Below, in pieces: positions 1 to 9,315 of a stretch of DNA of 64,000 nucleotides (positions within the stretch are counted from its first letter, which is position 1; every line of letters starts with the position of its first letter). Made by a program: the position numbers and the translations under genes. Origin of the DNA: Myxococcales bacterium (GTDB lineage: Bacteria; Myxococcota_A; Polyangia; Nannocystales; Nannocystaceae); the NCBI GenBank assembly GCA_020633295.1, contig JACKDW010000012.1, positions 124,001 through 188,000 on the forward strand, in the 5' to 3' direction. A model generated the notes under the pieces. It was not told the DNA's origin. It saw nothing but the letters and a program-made list of their open reading frames with translations, and did not search any database.

Positions 1-2
1 AG

Positions 3-359
3 GTCACCGTGTGCATCGGCGCCGAGCCCTGCGACGCGCCCGGCGACGGCGACGGAGACGGAGACGGCGACGGAGACGGAGACGGAGACGGAGACGGAGA
101 CGGAGACGGAGACGGAGACGGAGACGGCGACGACGGCTCGACCGGCGCCTCCGACGAGACCACGGGCGATGACAGCGGGACCGACTCGTCGCCGTCCCCC
201 TCGCCCACGGGCCCCGCGGCGACCACCTTCGGCGAGGACGAAGAGGACGGGGGCGTCGGCTGCGGCTGCGAGGCCGGGCGCTCGGATCGCGGCGCGCTCG
301 GGCTCTCGCTGCTGGGGCTGCTCGCGCTCACGCGTCGACGACGACGCGCGCGCGCGTAA
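3..359 (+). CDS. C-terminal part of a MYXO-CTERM surface protein with Gly-Asp repeats (5' truncated by window)
   Basis: The reading frame is open from the window edge, so the N-terminus lies outside. The visible 118 residues start with a Cys-containing segment, run through about 15 Gly-Asp dipeptides encoded by a ggagac/ggcgac hexamer array, then a Thr/Ser/Pro/Asp-rich linker. The tail is GCGC, a short hydrophobic stretch (LGLSLLGLLAL) and five arginines. This is the architecture of MYXO-CTERM sorting signals, in which the Cys is processed and lipidated so that the protein reaches the cell surface (established for the family). The function of the upstream ectodomain cannot be seen. Confidence 0.8.
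   Translation, partial: VTVCIGAEPCDAPGDGDGDGDGDGDGDGDGDGDGDGDGDGDGDDGSTGASDETTGDDSGTDSSPSPSPTGPAATTFGEDEEDGGVGCGCEAGRSDRGALGLSLLGLLALTRRRRRARA
43..132 (+). repeat. Hexanucleotide tandem repeat ggagac/ggcgac
   Basis: Fifteen in-frame copies of a 6-bp unit encode (Gly-Asp)n inside the MYXO-CTERM protein. Most copies are ggagac, with ggcgac variants at both ends and once inside. Because the unit is a multiple of three, copy-number change would alter linker length without breaking the frame. Confidence 0.85.
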
Positions 360-394
360 AAACAAAGCCGGGCGCGCGGCGGCGCCCGGCTTCC
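357..394 (-). terminator. Intrinsic terminator between convergent genes
   Basis: An 11-bp perfect stem (365-375 with 382-392) encloses a 6-nt loop. On the minus strand the hairpin is followed by TTTGTTTTT, the classic rho-independent layout, so it should end the protease transcript arriving from 437. It also lies just after the stop of the plus-strand gene and may work in both directions, though the plus-strand side lacks a T run. Confidence 0.75.
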
Positions 395-436
395 ATGGAT
401 GGGCGCGCGCGTCGACGACGACGCGCGCTCAGTCGC

Positions 437-3400
437 TCAGGCGCGTCGGCGTCGACGCCCGAGCGCGAGCACGAGCACCATCAGCCACGGGGCCCGCGTC
501 GGCGTCTCGGTCGCGCAGCCGCAGCCGTCCTCAGCGTCCCCGCCGCCGCCGCCGTCCGAGTCCGTGCCGCCGGCGTCGTCGTCGTCGTCGTCATCGTCGG
601 CCGTGCCGCCGCCCGTGCTGGCGCCGTCCGAGGGGTCCGAGTCCGAGCCCGAGTCGGTGCCGGCGCTCGTCGTGCCGTCGGTCTCGTCGCCCTCGAGCTG
701 GCAGCTCGCGTCGCAGCCGTCGCTCGCCACGGTCCCGCCGTCGTCGCACTCCTCGGTCTCGTCGTCGAGCACGCCGTCGCCGCACGCGGGCAGGGTGCAG
801 TCGACGCGGCAGGCGTTGGGCGCGTCGTCGCTGTTGCCCTCGCCGTCGTCGCACTCCTCGCCGAGCTCGACGAAGCCGTCGCCGCAGGTCTCCTCGAGCA
901 CCCCCACCACGCAGAAGTCGTCGAGCGTCCAGCCGCCGAACTCGAGCCCGCCGTCGGTCTGCAGGCGGAAGCGCAGCTGGACGGATCCATCGGCTGCTTG
1001 ATCGGTCAGGTCAACGTCGTGGAAGCGCCACTCGCGATCGGTGTGCTGCGTCGAGCCCTCGCCCTTGAAGTTCTGCCACACCGGCTCGCCGTCGGCGTAG
1101 ATCGTCGCGGTGTCGTAGGTCGAGTCCTCGACGTTGAGCCACCGGCGGTACTGCAGGCGCACGATCGCGAAGCCCTGCGTGTCGACCACCGGCGAGTCGG
1201 CGAAGTTGTTGTCGTCGGCGGCGTACAGCCCGTTGCCCATGCCGAGCCCGAGGTCGTTGCCGAACACCCGCGCGCCCGAGAACGCCGCCGCCGGGTCGCC
1301 GCCCTTGCCCTGCGGCTCGTCCCACTCCCAGCCGTTGGGCGGGCCCTTGTTGGCGGACCAGCCGTCGTCGCCCGGGTTGTCGGTGAAGTCCGTGCAGTAC
1401 AGCGGCTCCGTGCCGCCGACGTAGAACTCGTACCACGGGTCCGCCGCGTTGACGGGCGCCGAGACCGAGACGTCGGCCGTGTCGAGCACCACCTGGTACT
1501 GCACCACCGTGTTCGCCGGCTGCAGCGGGATCAGCCCGCGGTACAGCTCGCCCTCCGGCGTCATCGGCAGCTCGCCGCCGACGCCCGGATCCTCGCGCAG
1601 GCGCCAGCGCAGGACCACGTCGCCGCCCTCCCAGATCGGGCACTCGAACGCGGCCTCGACGGGGTAGCCGTCGGCGGTCGCCGGCAGCTCGGTGACGTCG
1701 TCGATGCTCCGGAACACCGGCGCGATCCCGTGGAGCGCGAACGCCTTGTTGATCTCGCAGAAGTTCGGCGTGCCGTTGGCGAGGTCGCCGTCATCGTCGT
1801 CCGCGACCAGGAGCTCCGGGTACATCGACGGGATGTCGACCGCGCGCCGGATCCCCTGGTACCACAGGAGATCCGCGCGCTGGGTCCCCTCGGCCTCGCC
1901 GAGCTTCTCCCGCAGGTCCTTGCGCAGGTCCCAGAGCGTGCCGGCGATGATCAGGCCGGTGATGTGCGGGTCGCCGGTGATGTCGTCCGGCCACACCGCC
2001 TCGTCACCCTCCGGGTCGATGTGGCGCAGCGGGCTGTTGGGCTGGTTGGCGAAGAACGCGAGCCCCATCGCGGGGTCGTCGGTGATCGTCGCGGCGAGGT
2101 AGTCGCTGATGCCCTCGCTCAGCGCCCCCTCGAAGTTCCCGACGCCCGGGATGATCGACTGGTTGTGCACCGAGTGGCCGGTCTCGTGATAGACGACATC
2201 GGGGAGGCGCGCGGTGTTGTTGCAGCCGCCGCCCTCGCTGAAGAAGTACGTCGAGTCGCCGTCCGAGACCGCGTTGCAGGTCTGGTTGATGTTGACCGTG
2301 ACCGTCTGCTTCCCGTCGAGCCAGCCGAGCTCGGGCGCGAGCGCGCGGACGTACTCCTTGGCGACGTTGGCGTGGACGCTCGCCGACAGCTGCGCGTCGA
2401 GGTACTGGTCGTTCGAGAGCTCCCAGGTCGCGGCGCCGCCGGATGGGAGGTTCAGGTTCCCGCCGGCCGGCGGCCCGTTCTCGGAGACGACGTTGACGTA
2501 GGTCCCGTCGACGCCGAGGCCGATGGAGGCCGCCTGGTCTCCCGCCCAGGTCAGCCCGCCCGCGGCGTCGCTCGTCTGCCCCTGGCCGTTGATCGTGACG
2601 TCCGTGAACGCCGCCGGCGCGTCGTAGCGATCGCCCGGGTGCCGGCGCGGCACGTTGAAGCGCAGCGTGCCGCTCGCCGAGCGCAGCAGCGACTCGCGCG
2701 CGACCGGCTCGCCGGTCTCCGCGTCGACGTACACGGCCCAGCGGCCCAGCGGCCTCGCGCTCTCGACCGTGACGCGGGCGACGTGACGGAACGCCGTGAC
2801 GCCGCCGTCCTCGACGAGCGGCAGCACCATCGGGCCCTCGAGCGTCGTCGCGCTCGCCTCGGGCGCCAGATCGCCCTGGATCCACGCGAGCGCGCGCGCG
2901 CGCAGGGTCGCGTCGGGCCGCGCCGCGCCGTCAGACGCCTGAACGCGCGGCAGCGCCTCGGAGGCGACGACCATCAGGCGGTCGTGCTTGATCCGCAGGC
3001 TCACCTGCCCGCCGACGACGACCCGGCCGCGGTGGTGCTGCTGGAAGCCGAGCGTGCGGATGCCCGCGTCGAGCTCGTTGGCGACGAGCGTGAAGTCCGA
3101 GAGCGCGGCGCCCGGCGCCAGCAGCTCCAGATGTCTCTCGAGGAAGCTCCAGGCGAAGCTGCGCGCGCGATCCGGCGAGCCCGTCGCGCCCTGGACGACC
3201 GGGCCCGAGGTGATGACCACGCGGCTCGGCACGCCGGTCGCCGGGTCCCACAGCGCGCGCGCGCTCCCAACCTCGGACTGCAGCGCGCGCCAGGCTCCGC
3301 GCGCGCGCGCCGGCGCGGCGTCCCATCGCGACAGCCGCGCGCTGCGAACCGCGTCCCCCGACGCCAGCTCGAGCCCGGCCGCGCCCGTGACGGGCGTGGT

Positions 3401-3484
3401 CTGGGCGGCCTGGGCGGCCGTCGACGTGAGCGCGATACAACAAACAATCAACGACGCGGACGTCGTCCTCGCGTACCTCTCCAT
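437..3484 (-). CDS. Secreted gluzincin metalloprotease (M36/M4-like) with FTP propeptide, DUF4215 repeats and MYXO-CTERM tail
   Basis: About 1015 aa. The chosen ATG has a G-rich stretch about 7 nt upstream and gives a clean signal peptide ending near TAAQAAQ. Residues about 90-230 resemble a fungalysin/thermolysin propeptide (FTP plus PepSY-like). The zinc site is HETGH near residue 433, with the third-ligand region SEGISDYLA about 20 residues later, typical of gluzincins. The C-terminal part has a beta-sandwich-like region, two Cys-rich DUF4215 repeats (CGDG...EECDDG), a Ser/Thr/Asp linker and a GCGC-hydrophobic-RRRRR MYXO-CTERM tail. Inference: a cell-surface protease made as a zymogen, plausible in predation. 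The exact peptidase family (M36 or M4) is uncertain because the motif differs from both consensus forms. Confidence 0.87.
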   Translation of the reverse strand: MERYARTTSASLIVCCIALTSTAAQAAQTTPVTGAAGLELASGDAVRSARLSRWDAAPARARGAWRALQSEVGSARALWDPATGVPSRVVITSGPVVQGATGSPDRARSFAWSFLERHLELLAPGAALSDFTLVANELDAGIRTLGFQQHHRGRVVVGGQVSLRIKHDRLMVVASEALPRVQASDGAARPDATLRARALAWIQGDLAPEASATTLEGPMVLPLVEDGGVTAFRHVARVTVESARPLGRWAVYVDAETGEPVARESLLRSASGTLRFNVPRRHPGDRYDAPAAFTDVTINGQGQTSDAAGGLTWAGDQAASIGLGVDGTYVNVVSENGPPAGGNLNLPSGGAATWELSNDQYLDAQLSASVHANVAKEYVRALAPELGWLDGKQTVTVNINQTCNAVSDGDSTYFFSEGGGCNNTARLPDVVYHETGHSVHNQSIIPGVGNFEGALSEGISDYLAATITDDPAMGLAFFANQPNSPLRHIDPEGDEAVWPDDITGDPHITGLIIAGTLWDLRKDLREKLGEAEGTQRADLLWYQGIRRAVDIPSMYPELLVADDDDGDLANGTPNFCEINKAFALHGIAPVFRSIDDVTELPATADGYPVEAAFECPIWEGGDVVLRWRLREDPGVGGELPMTPEGELYRGLIPLQPANTVVQYQVVLDTADVSVSAPVNAADPWYEFYVGGTEPLYCTDFTDNPGDDGWSANKGPPNGWEWDEPQGKGGDPAAAFSGARVFGNDLGLGMGNGLYAADDNNFADSPVVDTQGFAIVRLQYRRWLNVEDSTYDTATIYADGEPVWQNFKGEGSTQHTDREWRFHDVDLTDQAADGSVQLRFRLQTDGGLEFGGWTLDDFCVVGVLEETCGDGFVELGEECDDGEGNSDDAPNACRVDCTLPACGDGVLDDETEECDDGGTVASDGCDASCQLEGDETDGTTSAGTDSGSDSDPSDGASTGGGTADDDDDDDDAGGTDSDGGGGGDAEDGCGCATETPTRAPWLMVLVLALGRRRRRA

Positions 3485-3755
3485 GGTTTGTCCCCCCCTG
3501 CGAGCTCCGCTCGCGGTCCGTGCATACACCGTGATGCGGAAAAAACAGCGGGGTTTTTACTAGGAAATACGGTTTCGGCGATTTCGTGTGGAGCCGCGAA
3601 GCGAGTTTCGCACTCCGAAAAATCACGTGTAGTTACAAGCGAATAGGTTCGAGAGCGCGAACTGCGGCACCGAATCGCGCGCGAGGGCGCAATCTCGGTG
3701 TTCGATCGCTCTGGAATTCCACCGGGTTAAAGAACCCACGAATGTGGGCGCTCGC

Positions 3756-4736
3756 TCACTCGCCTGGCAGCGCTTTGCTGATCAGCGTGGCGCTCGCGAG
3801 GTCCTCGGCGGTGCACGGCTGCAGCGAGCAGCTCGGGTTCGCGTCGGCGACGCGCGGCGCGTTGAGGCACAGCGCGCCGTTGCGATCCCAGGCCGCCTCG
3901 ACCGGCCAATCTGTCTCAAAGGTCTGGATCCCGAGGTGGTCCTCGATGTCGATCGCCGTCCCGTTCACGGTGTTGGGCTGCCCCGAGCCGCAGTAGTCGG
4001 CGTACACCATGCGCGCGCACGCTTGGTGGAGATCGGCCATCGTCTGGTCGACCCACGACGCGTAGCCGGCCGCGATGCACTTGCCGATCACGCTGCCCTC
4101 GCACGCGAGCGTGACGTTGTGGGTGTCGTTGTAGGCGTGCGTGCGGTTGAGCTGCTCGTCGTAGCGGCCGTGCATCAACACCGCGCGCGTCGGCGTCTCG
4201 TCCTCGTCGACGCACGGCGAGCTCCACGTCGCGCCGCCGATCGGCCGATAGCGCAGGTCCAGGAGGTACACGCCGCTGAAGTCCTCGCTCTCGTGCACCC
4301 CGTCGACGCGCAGGATGAAGTCCTCCTCGTCGACGCCGCCGGCGTTCAGCGTGAGCCGCTGCTCGACGCCGACGAAGTCGGCGCCCGCGAGCAGCTCGCT
4401 CCCCCCGAGCCAGCCGGTGTAGCGGTTCGATCCCGGATCGAGCTGAACGTTGTAGACCGGCGCGCTCGCGCCGTAGACCCCGTCGTACGCCGGCGTGTGC
4501 ACGCGCGTCTCGTCGAGCACCCCGCCGTCGAGGTTCACGCCGTTGAAGACGATGCCGTTGAAGACGATGCCGTTGAAGACGATGCCGTTGAAGACGATGC
4601 CGTTGAAGACGATCCCGCGGTCGCCCGCGTCGTCGTCGCCGTCCTCGACCTCGATCGCGCAGTCGAGCGTGGTCGTCGCGAGCAGCGCCGCCGCGAGAGC
4701 GCGACGCGCTCGAGCCATCCATCCCGTCGCTACCAT
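3756..4736 (-). CDS. Secreted ADYC-domain protein with GIVFN pentapeptide repeats
   Basis: About 326 aa. The hydrophobic N-terminus (RRALAAALLATTTLDC) resembles an export signal, but LDC is a poor lipobox. It is followed by an acidic stretch and five perfect GIVFN repeats. The C-terminal half contains YADYC and two downstream Cys, the signature of the ADYC domain, a myxobacterial domain of unknown function. ATG 4736 is chosen because it starts just before the signal; ATG 4718 is equally possible and neither has a strong Shine-Dalgarno. The upstream DNA is unusually AT-rich and probably holds the promoter. The family is known only by motif, so no function is proposed. Confidence 0.75.
   Translation of the reverse strand: MVATGWMARARRALAAALLATTTLDCAIEVEDGDDDAGDRGIVFNGIVFNGIVFNGIVFNGIVFNGVNLDGGVLDETRVHTPAYDGVYGASAPVYNVQLDPGSNRYTGWLGGSELLAGADFVGVEQRLTLNAGGVDEEDFILRVDGVHESEDFSGVYLLDLRYRPIGGATWSSPCVDEDETPTRAVLMHGRYDEQLNRTHAYNDTHNVTLACEGSVIGKCIAAGYASWVDQTMADLHQACARMVYADYCGSGQPNTVNGTAIDIEDHLGIQTFETDWPVEAAWDRNGALCLNAPRVADANPSCSLQPCTAEDLASATLISKALPGE
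4540..4614. repeat. Five tandem copies of a 15-bp unit encoding GIVFN
   Basis: The unit ccgttgaagacgatg is repeated five times with only the last base of the last copy changed. The near-perfect nucleotide identity suggests recent expansion or ongoing homogenisation rather than old protein repeats. Confidence 0.9.
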
Positions 4737-5141
4737 GGTGTAAACGTACGCCGACAAGCGCGACGCAGCAACGATCGGGCGCACGTAATTCCAAGGACGC
4801 CTCAATGCTAAATATGCATAAAAGGACATGTGTAGTTCTTGCGTGGTCACGACGCCTCGTCGCGACGTCGCGGGCTCAAGACCCCGAAGATCGTCGCCCT
4901 GGGCGCGCCTCGAGGTCTGCGCGCCCCGGGGGGCTCCCCCCGCGCGCGCGGGGAATCACCCCCAATCGCGCGAATCAATTACGCAGACCGCGTCCGCGAA
5001 GCGCCGTCGCGCAGCCGCGGCGCGCCAATCTGACACTGGTCGAGCAGCGTTGGCGTTCGTGTGATCGTGCATGCGCACCGTGAAGCCGCGCGCGCGACTC
5101 GTGCGCCTCGGGCCGCGCATCTTGCGTGCGCACGCGACGGC
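4737..5141. other. Intergenic region with AT-rich promoter candidate
   Basis: This 405-bp stretch lies between the stop of the TPR kinase and the start of the ADYC gene, both on the minus strand. I see no convincing gene. Positions 4804-4824 (aatgctaaatatgcataaaa) are strikingly AT-rich for this genome and are the best promoter candidate for the ADYC gene. The remainder is GC-rich and unstructured to the eye. Confidence 0.5.
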
Positions 5142-7865
5142 TCAGTCGGCGCGGCCGCCGTCGGCGCGCGGGCCCTGCGTGACGGAATCTGACGCTTCGG
5201 TCATGTTCGACTCGATCCGCGTGAGCCACCGACGCGCCGCGAGCTGGTCGTCCGCGAAGCGCTCGCCGGCCGCGGCGAAGCCGGCGACCGAGGCCCTCGC
5301 GAGGCTCGCCGCGCGGGCGCTCACGGCCTCGTCGCGCGGGCGCTCGGGGTCATCGCCGACGAGCGCGCGCGCCAGCAGGAGCTGCAGCCGCGCGCGCTCC
5401 TGGGGGAGCGCCGCCCGCTGCTCCGCCAGCGCGAGCGCGCGCTCGAGATGCGGCCGCGCCTCGAGCGGTCGCCCGCGCGAGAGCTCGACCTCGCCGAGGC
5501 CTTGGAGGATCGGGACCATGAACTCGCTGTCGCGCCCGAGCGCGCGCTCGGTGATCCCGCGCGCCGAGTGATAGGCGGCGCGGGCCTCGTCGAGCGCGCC
5601 GCGCCCCAGCGCGAGCTCGCCGAGGTTGGCGACGATGAAGCCGTAGTAGGGGTGCTGCTCGCCGTAGAGCTCCGCGGCCTGATCGCGCGCGCGCTCGAGC
5701 ACCGCGGTCGCCTCGAGCGAGCGGCCGAGCCCCGTGTAGACGACGCCGAGCGTGTTCAGGATCGCGACGTGCACGGGGTGGTCGGCGCGCAGCGCCGTCT
5801 CGGCTGTCTGGAGCGCGGCGTTCAGCTCCACGAGCGCGCGCTCGTGGTCGCCCTGCGCGTAGTACAGCGACCCGAGGTTGTTCAGCAGCAGCGCGCGCAG
5901 CTCGGCCGGCCGCTGCAGGCGGCCGACGAGCGCCCGGGCGTAGCGCGCGTCGTGCAGCGCCTCTTCGAAGCGCCCGAGCCGCGTGCCGACCAGGAACATG
6001 CGCTTGATCGCGGCCTCAGCCGCGATCGCGTCGGTCTTCGCCGAGAGCGCGACCCACAGCGCGTCCGAGAGCGCGACCTCGGCGGCCTCGTGCTGCCCGC
6101 TCTCCATGAGCAGGCTGCCCTCCCGCATGCGCGCCTCGGCGATCAGCGGGCGGTACTCGAGCGCGCGCGCGCGCTCGAGCGCCGTTCGGGTGAGCTCGAG
6201 CCCGATGTCGTAGCGGCCGGTCAGCTCGAGCACGCGCGCGCGCGCGATCGCGGCGCGGTGCCCCGCGATCTCGCGGGCGGTCGCCTCGTCCGCCGGCGGC
6301 TCGACCTGCGCCATCAGCAGCTCGGCGCTCTCGCAGCGCGCCAGCTCGTCGAGCACCCCCGCGGCGTCTACCGCCTTGCCGACGACCGACGCGTCGCCGC
6401 TCGCGAGCACGTCGATCAGCTCGCTGAAGCCCGCGCGCCCGCGCTGCAGGCACAGCATTCGGCGGTCGAAGAGCGCGGCCGACTCCCGGCGCTCGAGGTG
6501 CGCGAGGCAGGCCTCGGTCCGCAGCGTCGACCAGCGCGCGGCGTACTCGTCGAGCCGCGGTCGCACCCGCCGCCAGGTCGCGTCCGCGTAGGAGAGATCC
6601 GTCCCCTGCAGCGCCTCGTGCACGGACGCCGCGCGCGCCTCGTTCCACACCGCCGTCAGCTCGCGCCCCGCCTCGACGCACGCGCGCGCCTCGTCCGCGC
6701 GCGCGCTGTACAGCAGCCCGCCCGCGAGCGCGATCGCGGTGACCGCGAGGCCGAGGTACACCCAGCGGCGGCGCACCTGCAGCGGGCTGCGCGAGAGCTG
6801 GTCGAGCAGCGCGGCCATCGACGGGAACCGGCCCTCGGGGTCAGGCGAGAGCCCGCGCGTCAGCGCGACCCGTACGCGGCTCGGCACGTTGGCGGAGCGC
6901 CGCGGCTCTCGCAGCGCGCCGGCGACCACCGCGTCGACGAGCTCTTGCACGGTGCCCTCCGAGAACGGGTGCTCGCGGTACAGCGACTCCCAAAGCGCCA
7001 CGCAGAACGCGAATTGGTCCGAGCGCGCGTCGGCTTGGTTGCCGACGAATTGTTCAGGCGCCATGTACTGCGGCGTGCCCATCAGCGCGCCGACGCGGGT
7101 CAGCTCGCGCGACAGCAGCGGGCGCGTCAGCGCGGGGCTCGGCGCGCGCGGCGTCGTCTCGGGCGGCGCGTCGACGGACGCCGGGGCGGCGCGCGCGAGC
7201 CCGAAGTCGGTCACGAGCGCGCGGCCGCGCGCGTCGACCAGCACGTTCGACGGCTTGAAGTCGCGGTGCACGAGCCCGGCCTCGTGGGCGGCCGCGAGTC
7301 CATGACCTGCCTGGAGAAACATGTTCACGATCTCGCGCCACGTCCGCGACTCCGCGTACAGCCACTCGAGCAGCGTCGAGCCCGAGATCAGGTCCATGGC
7401 GACGAACAGCCCGTCGCCGACGCGCCCGACCTCGTGCACGCCGACCACGTTCGGGTGCGAGAGCTTGGCCATCGCCTGCGCCTCGCGCTGCAGCCGGGTG
7501 ACCGCGTTGCGGCTGTTGTGCCCGTCGCGGATCAGCTTGATCGCGACCCGGCGGTCGAGCTCGGGGTCGTAGGCCGAGTACACGACGCCCATCCCGCCCT
7601 CGCCGAGCTTGTCGATGATCAGGAAGCGACCCGCGCGCGTCGGCGCCTGCTCGGCGGTGACGACCGCGCGCGAGGCGTCCGAGCGCGCCGCGACGGTGTC
7701 GGCGATCGGCAGCTTCGCGCGTCCAGGGCGGCTGATCGGCGGGCCCGTGAACTCGGGCTCGACCGGGCGTACGTCGAGCACGACCGTCTCGTCGCCGACC
7801 GGGTTCGCGCCCGTCCGCAGCGGACGCTCCGGGCTCGAGGGCGCGTTTTCGTGGGGGGGGGGCAT
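5142..7865 (-). CDS. Transmembrane Ser/Thr protein kinase with C-terminal TPR array
   Basis: About 907 aa. The Hanks-type kinase domain (about 75-345) has the glycine loop GEGGMGVV, AIK lysine, HRDFKPSN catalytic loop, DFG and GTPQYMAPEQ activation segment, so it should be active. One transmembrane helix lies near 365-385 (VYLGLAVTAIALAGGLLY). The C-terminal 500 residues are alpha-helical and TPR-like (NNLGSLYYAQGDHERALVEL). This is a common myxobacterial layout, with the TPR part binding partner proteins. ATG 7865 is followed by a run of ten C residues; an in-frame GTG at 7913 is an alternative start, and no strong ribosome site decides between them. The gene is probably monocistronic. Confidence 0.9.
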   Translation of the reverse strand: MPPPHENAPSSPERPLRTGANPVGDETVVLDVRPVEPEFTGPPISRPGRAKLPIADTVAARSDASRAVVTAEQAPTRAGRFLIIDKLGEGGMGVVYSAYDPELDRRVAIKLIRDGHNSRNAVTRLQREAQAMAKLSHPNVVGVHEVGRVGDGLFVAMDLISGSTLLEWLYAESRTWREIVNMFLQAGHGLAAAHEAGLVHRDFKPSNVLVDARGRALVTDFGLARAAPASVDAPPETTPRAPSPALTRPLLSRELTRVGALMGTPQYMAPEQFVGNQADARSDQFAFCVALWESLYREHPFSEGTVQELVDAVVAGALREPRRSANVPSRVRVALTRGLSPDPEGRFPSMAALLDQLSRSPLQVRRRWVYLGLAVTAIALAGGLLYSARADEARACVEAGRELTAVWNEARAASVHEALQGTDLSYADATWRRVRPRLDEYAARWSTLRTEACLAHLERRESAALFDRRMLCLQRGRAGFSELIDVLASGDASVVGKAVDAAGVLDELARCESAELLMAQVEPPADEATAREIAGHRAAIARARVLELTGRYDIGLELTRTALERARALEYRPLIAEARMREGSLLMESGQHEAAEVALSDALWVALSAKTDAIAAEAAIKRMFLVGTRLGRFEEALHDARYARALVGRLQRPAELRALLLNNLGSLYYAQGDHERALVELNAALQTAETALRADHPVHVAILNTLGVVYTGLGRSLEATAVLERARDQAAELYGEQHPYYGFIVANLGELALGRGALDEARAAYHSARGITERALGRDSEFMVPILQGLGEVELSRGRPLEARPHLERALALAEQRAALPQERARLQLLLARALVGDDPERPRDEAVSARAASLARASVAGFAAAGERFADDQLAARRWLTRIESNMTEASDSVTQGPRADGGRAD

Positions 7866-7997
7866 CACGACGCGACTCGAGGAGTGTATGCCGCGCCAGC
7901 CCGCAGGCTTCACGCCGGCGCCCGTGAGTCTTCCCGGGAGGACATGTAGGCGCCGTCGGCGGCTCGCCGGGCGCAGGCGCTCGCCGAGCGGCGCGCC

Positions 7998-9179
7998 TCA
8001 AGGCGAGGACGCGACCAGCAGCGTCGGCCACTGCTCCGGGTGCAGCAGCGCGAGCGCGACGTAGAGGAGCAGCGCGGCGACGAGGCCGAGGCGCACGAAC
8101 TCGACGGGCCACGCCCACCGACGCCCCTCGAACAGCCCGCCCCAGACCGCGGTCGTCAGGATCACGAGGATCGAGGACACCAGCAGGAAGCCGGCGCTGA
8201 GCGACTTGTAGTAGTTCAGCAGCATCACGACGCCGTACACGACCGTCAGGAAGTGCAGGCCGATGTACGCCTTGACCCAGGGCGCGCTCCTGTCGAGGTC
8301 GTACTTGTGCTGCTGGCGGTCGCGCAGCGCCTCGCCGACGAGCCCGCCGCTGACGCCCCCGGGGTGCCAGCCCGGGTGACCGAACCACACGCGCAGCTTG
8401 TCGCCCCAGCGGGGCAGCTCGCGACTGCGGCGCGCCATGTCGCGGAAGTGGTGGAGGTTGGCCCACACCGGGCTGAAGCTCTCCAGCGGCTTCGTCGTGC
8501 CGTACACCGGCTCAGCGCGCTCGGGCTCGAAGCTGCCGAACACGCGGTCCCAGATGATGAAGATGCCCGCGTAGTTGCGGTCGAGGTACTCGTCGTTGAT
8601 CGCGTGGTGCACCCGGTGGTGCGAGGGCGTGTTGAGCACCGCCTCGAGCGGCCCCACGCGCTTGATGAGCTGCGTGTGGATCCAGAACTGATAGAGCGTG
8701 TCGATGGCGCCGGCGATAAAGTAGACGTGCGGGGGCAGGCCGAGCAGCGCCAGCGGCAGGTAGAAGGGCATGGACGTGAGCGGCGTGAACCAGGCCTGAC
8801 GCAGCGCGACCGCGAGGTTGTAGTCCTCGCTGTGGTGGTGGACGATGTGCGCCGCCCACAGCACGTTGACCTCGTGGCTGAGGCGGTGCCACCAGTAGTA
8901 GATGAAGTCGTAGGCCAGGATGCCGAGCACCCACAGCGCCACGGGGTGCAGCAGCGTCTCGAGCTCGAGCAGGTGAAAGCGCGTGTAGACGCCGATGTAG
9001 ACGGCGCCGAGCGCCGTGCCCAGCAGCACCTTGCCGATGATCTGGTTGCCGATCCCGCAGCTGATGTCCGTGACCGCGTCGTTGAAGCGGTAGACGTGGC
9101 GGTGACGGAGATACGCGACTGCGGCCTCCACCAGGATGAGGACGAAGAACGCGGGGATGGCCAGGGCGATGATGCTCAT
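7998..9179 (-). CDS. Sterol desaturase / fatty acid hydroxylase family membrane protein
   Basis: This 393-aa multi-pass membrane protein has the His-rich di-iron motifs of the family: HRLSH near residue 97, HIVHHH near 110 and SHHRVHH near 185, separated by hydrophobic helices. Members use di-iron and O2 to hydroxylate or desaturate lipids and sterols in the membrane. A C-terminal extension of about 150 residues adds three or four predicted helices. The substrate cannot be read from sequence; since some myxobacteria make sterols and unusual ether lipids, either substrate class is plausible. It ends 132 bp before the kinase start on the same strand. Confidence 0.88.
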   Translation of the reverse strand: MSIIALAIPAFFVLILVEAAVAYLRHRHVYRFNDAVTDISCGIGNQIIGKVLLGTALGAVYIGVYTRFHLLELETLLHPVALWVLGILAYDFIYYWWHRLSHEVNVLWAAHIVHHHSEDYNLAVALRQAWFTPLTSMPFYLPLALLGLPPHVYFIAGAIDTLYQFWIHTQLIKRVGPLEAVLNTPSHHRVHHAINDEYLDRNYAGIFIIWDRVFGSFEPERAEPVYGTTKPLESFSPVWANLHHFRDMARRSRELPRWGDKLRVWFGHPGWHPGGVSGGLVGEALRDRQQHKYDLDRSAPWVKAYIGLHFLTVVYGVVMLLNYYKSLSAGFLLVSSILVILTTAVWGGLFEGRRWAWPVEFVRLGLVAALLLYVALALLHPEQWPTLLVASSP

Positions 9180-9315
9180 CTCGACGCCGTGTGCTCGTGG
9201 CGAGGGGCGTTCGCGCGCGTCGCCGAGCGTCGCGCGCCTACCTCGTCAGTGTAGCGCGCGGCCGCCCGCCGGCGCCAGGAGCGTGGCGCCCGAAGGCGCC
9301 GATCTGCCCTCCCGC

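Noticed and set aside
395..3646. Plus-strand ORF of 1083 codons opposite the metalloprotease gene
   Set aside because: Arg/Val/Ala-rich translation with no motifs; it is the antisense shadow of a high-GC gene whose minus-strand product has clear protease domains.
5448..7949. Plus-strand ORF of 833 codons opposite the TPR kinase
   Set aside because: Low-complexity antisense frame; the opposite strand encodes an intact kinase.
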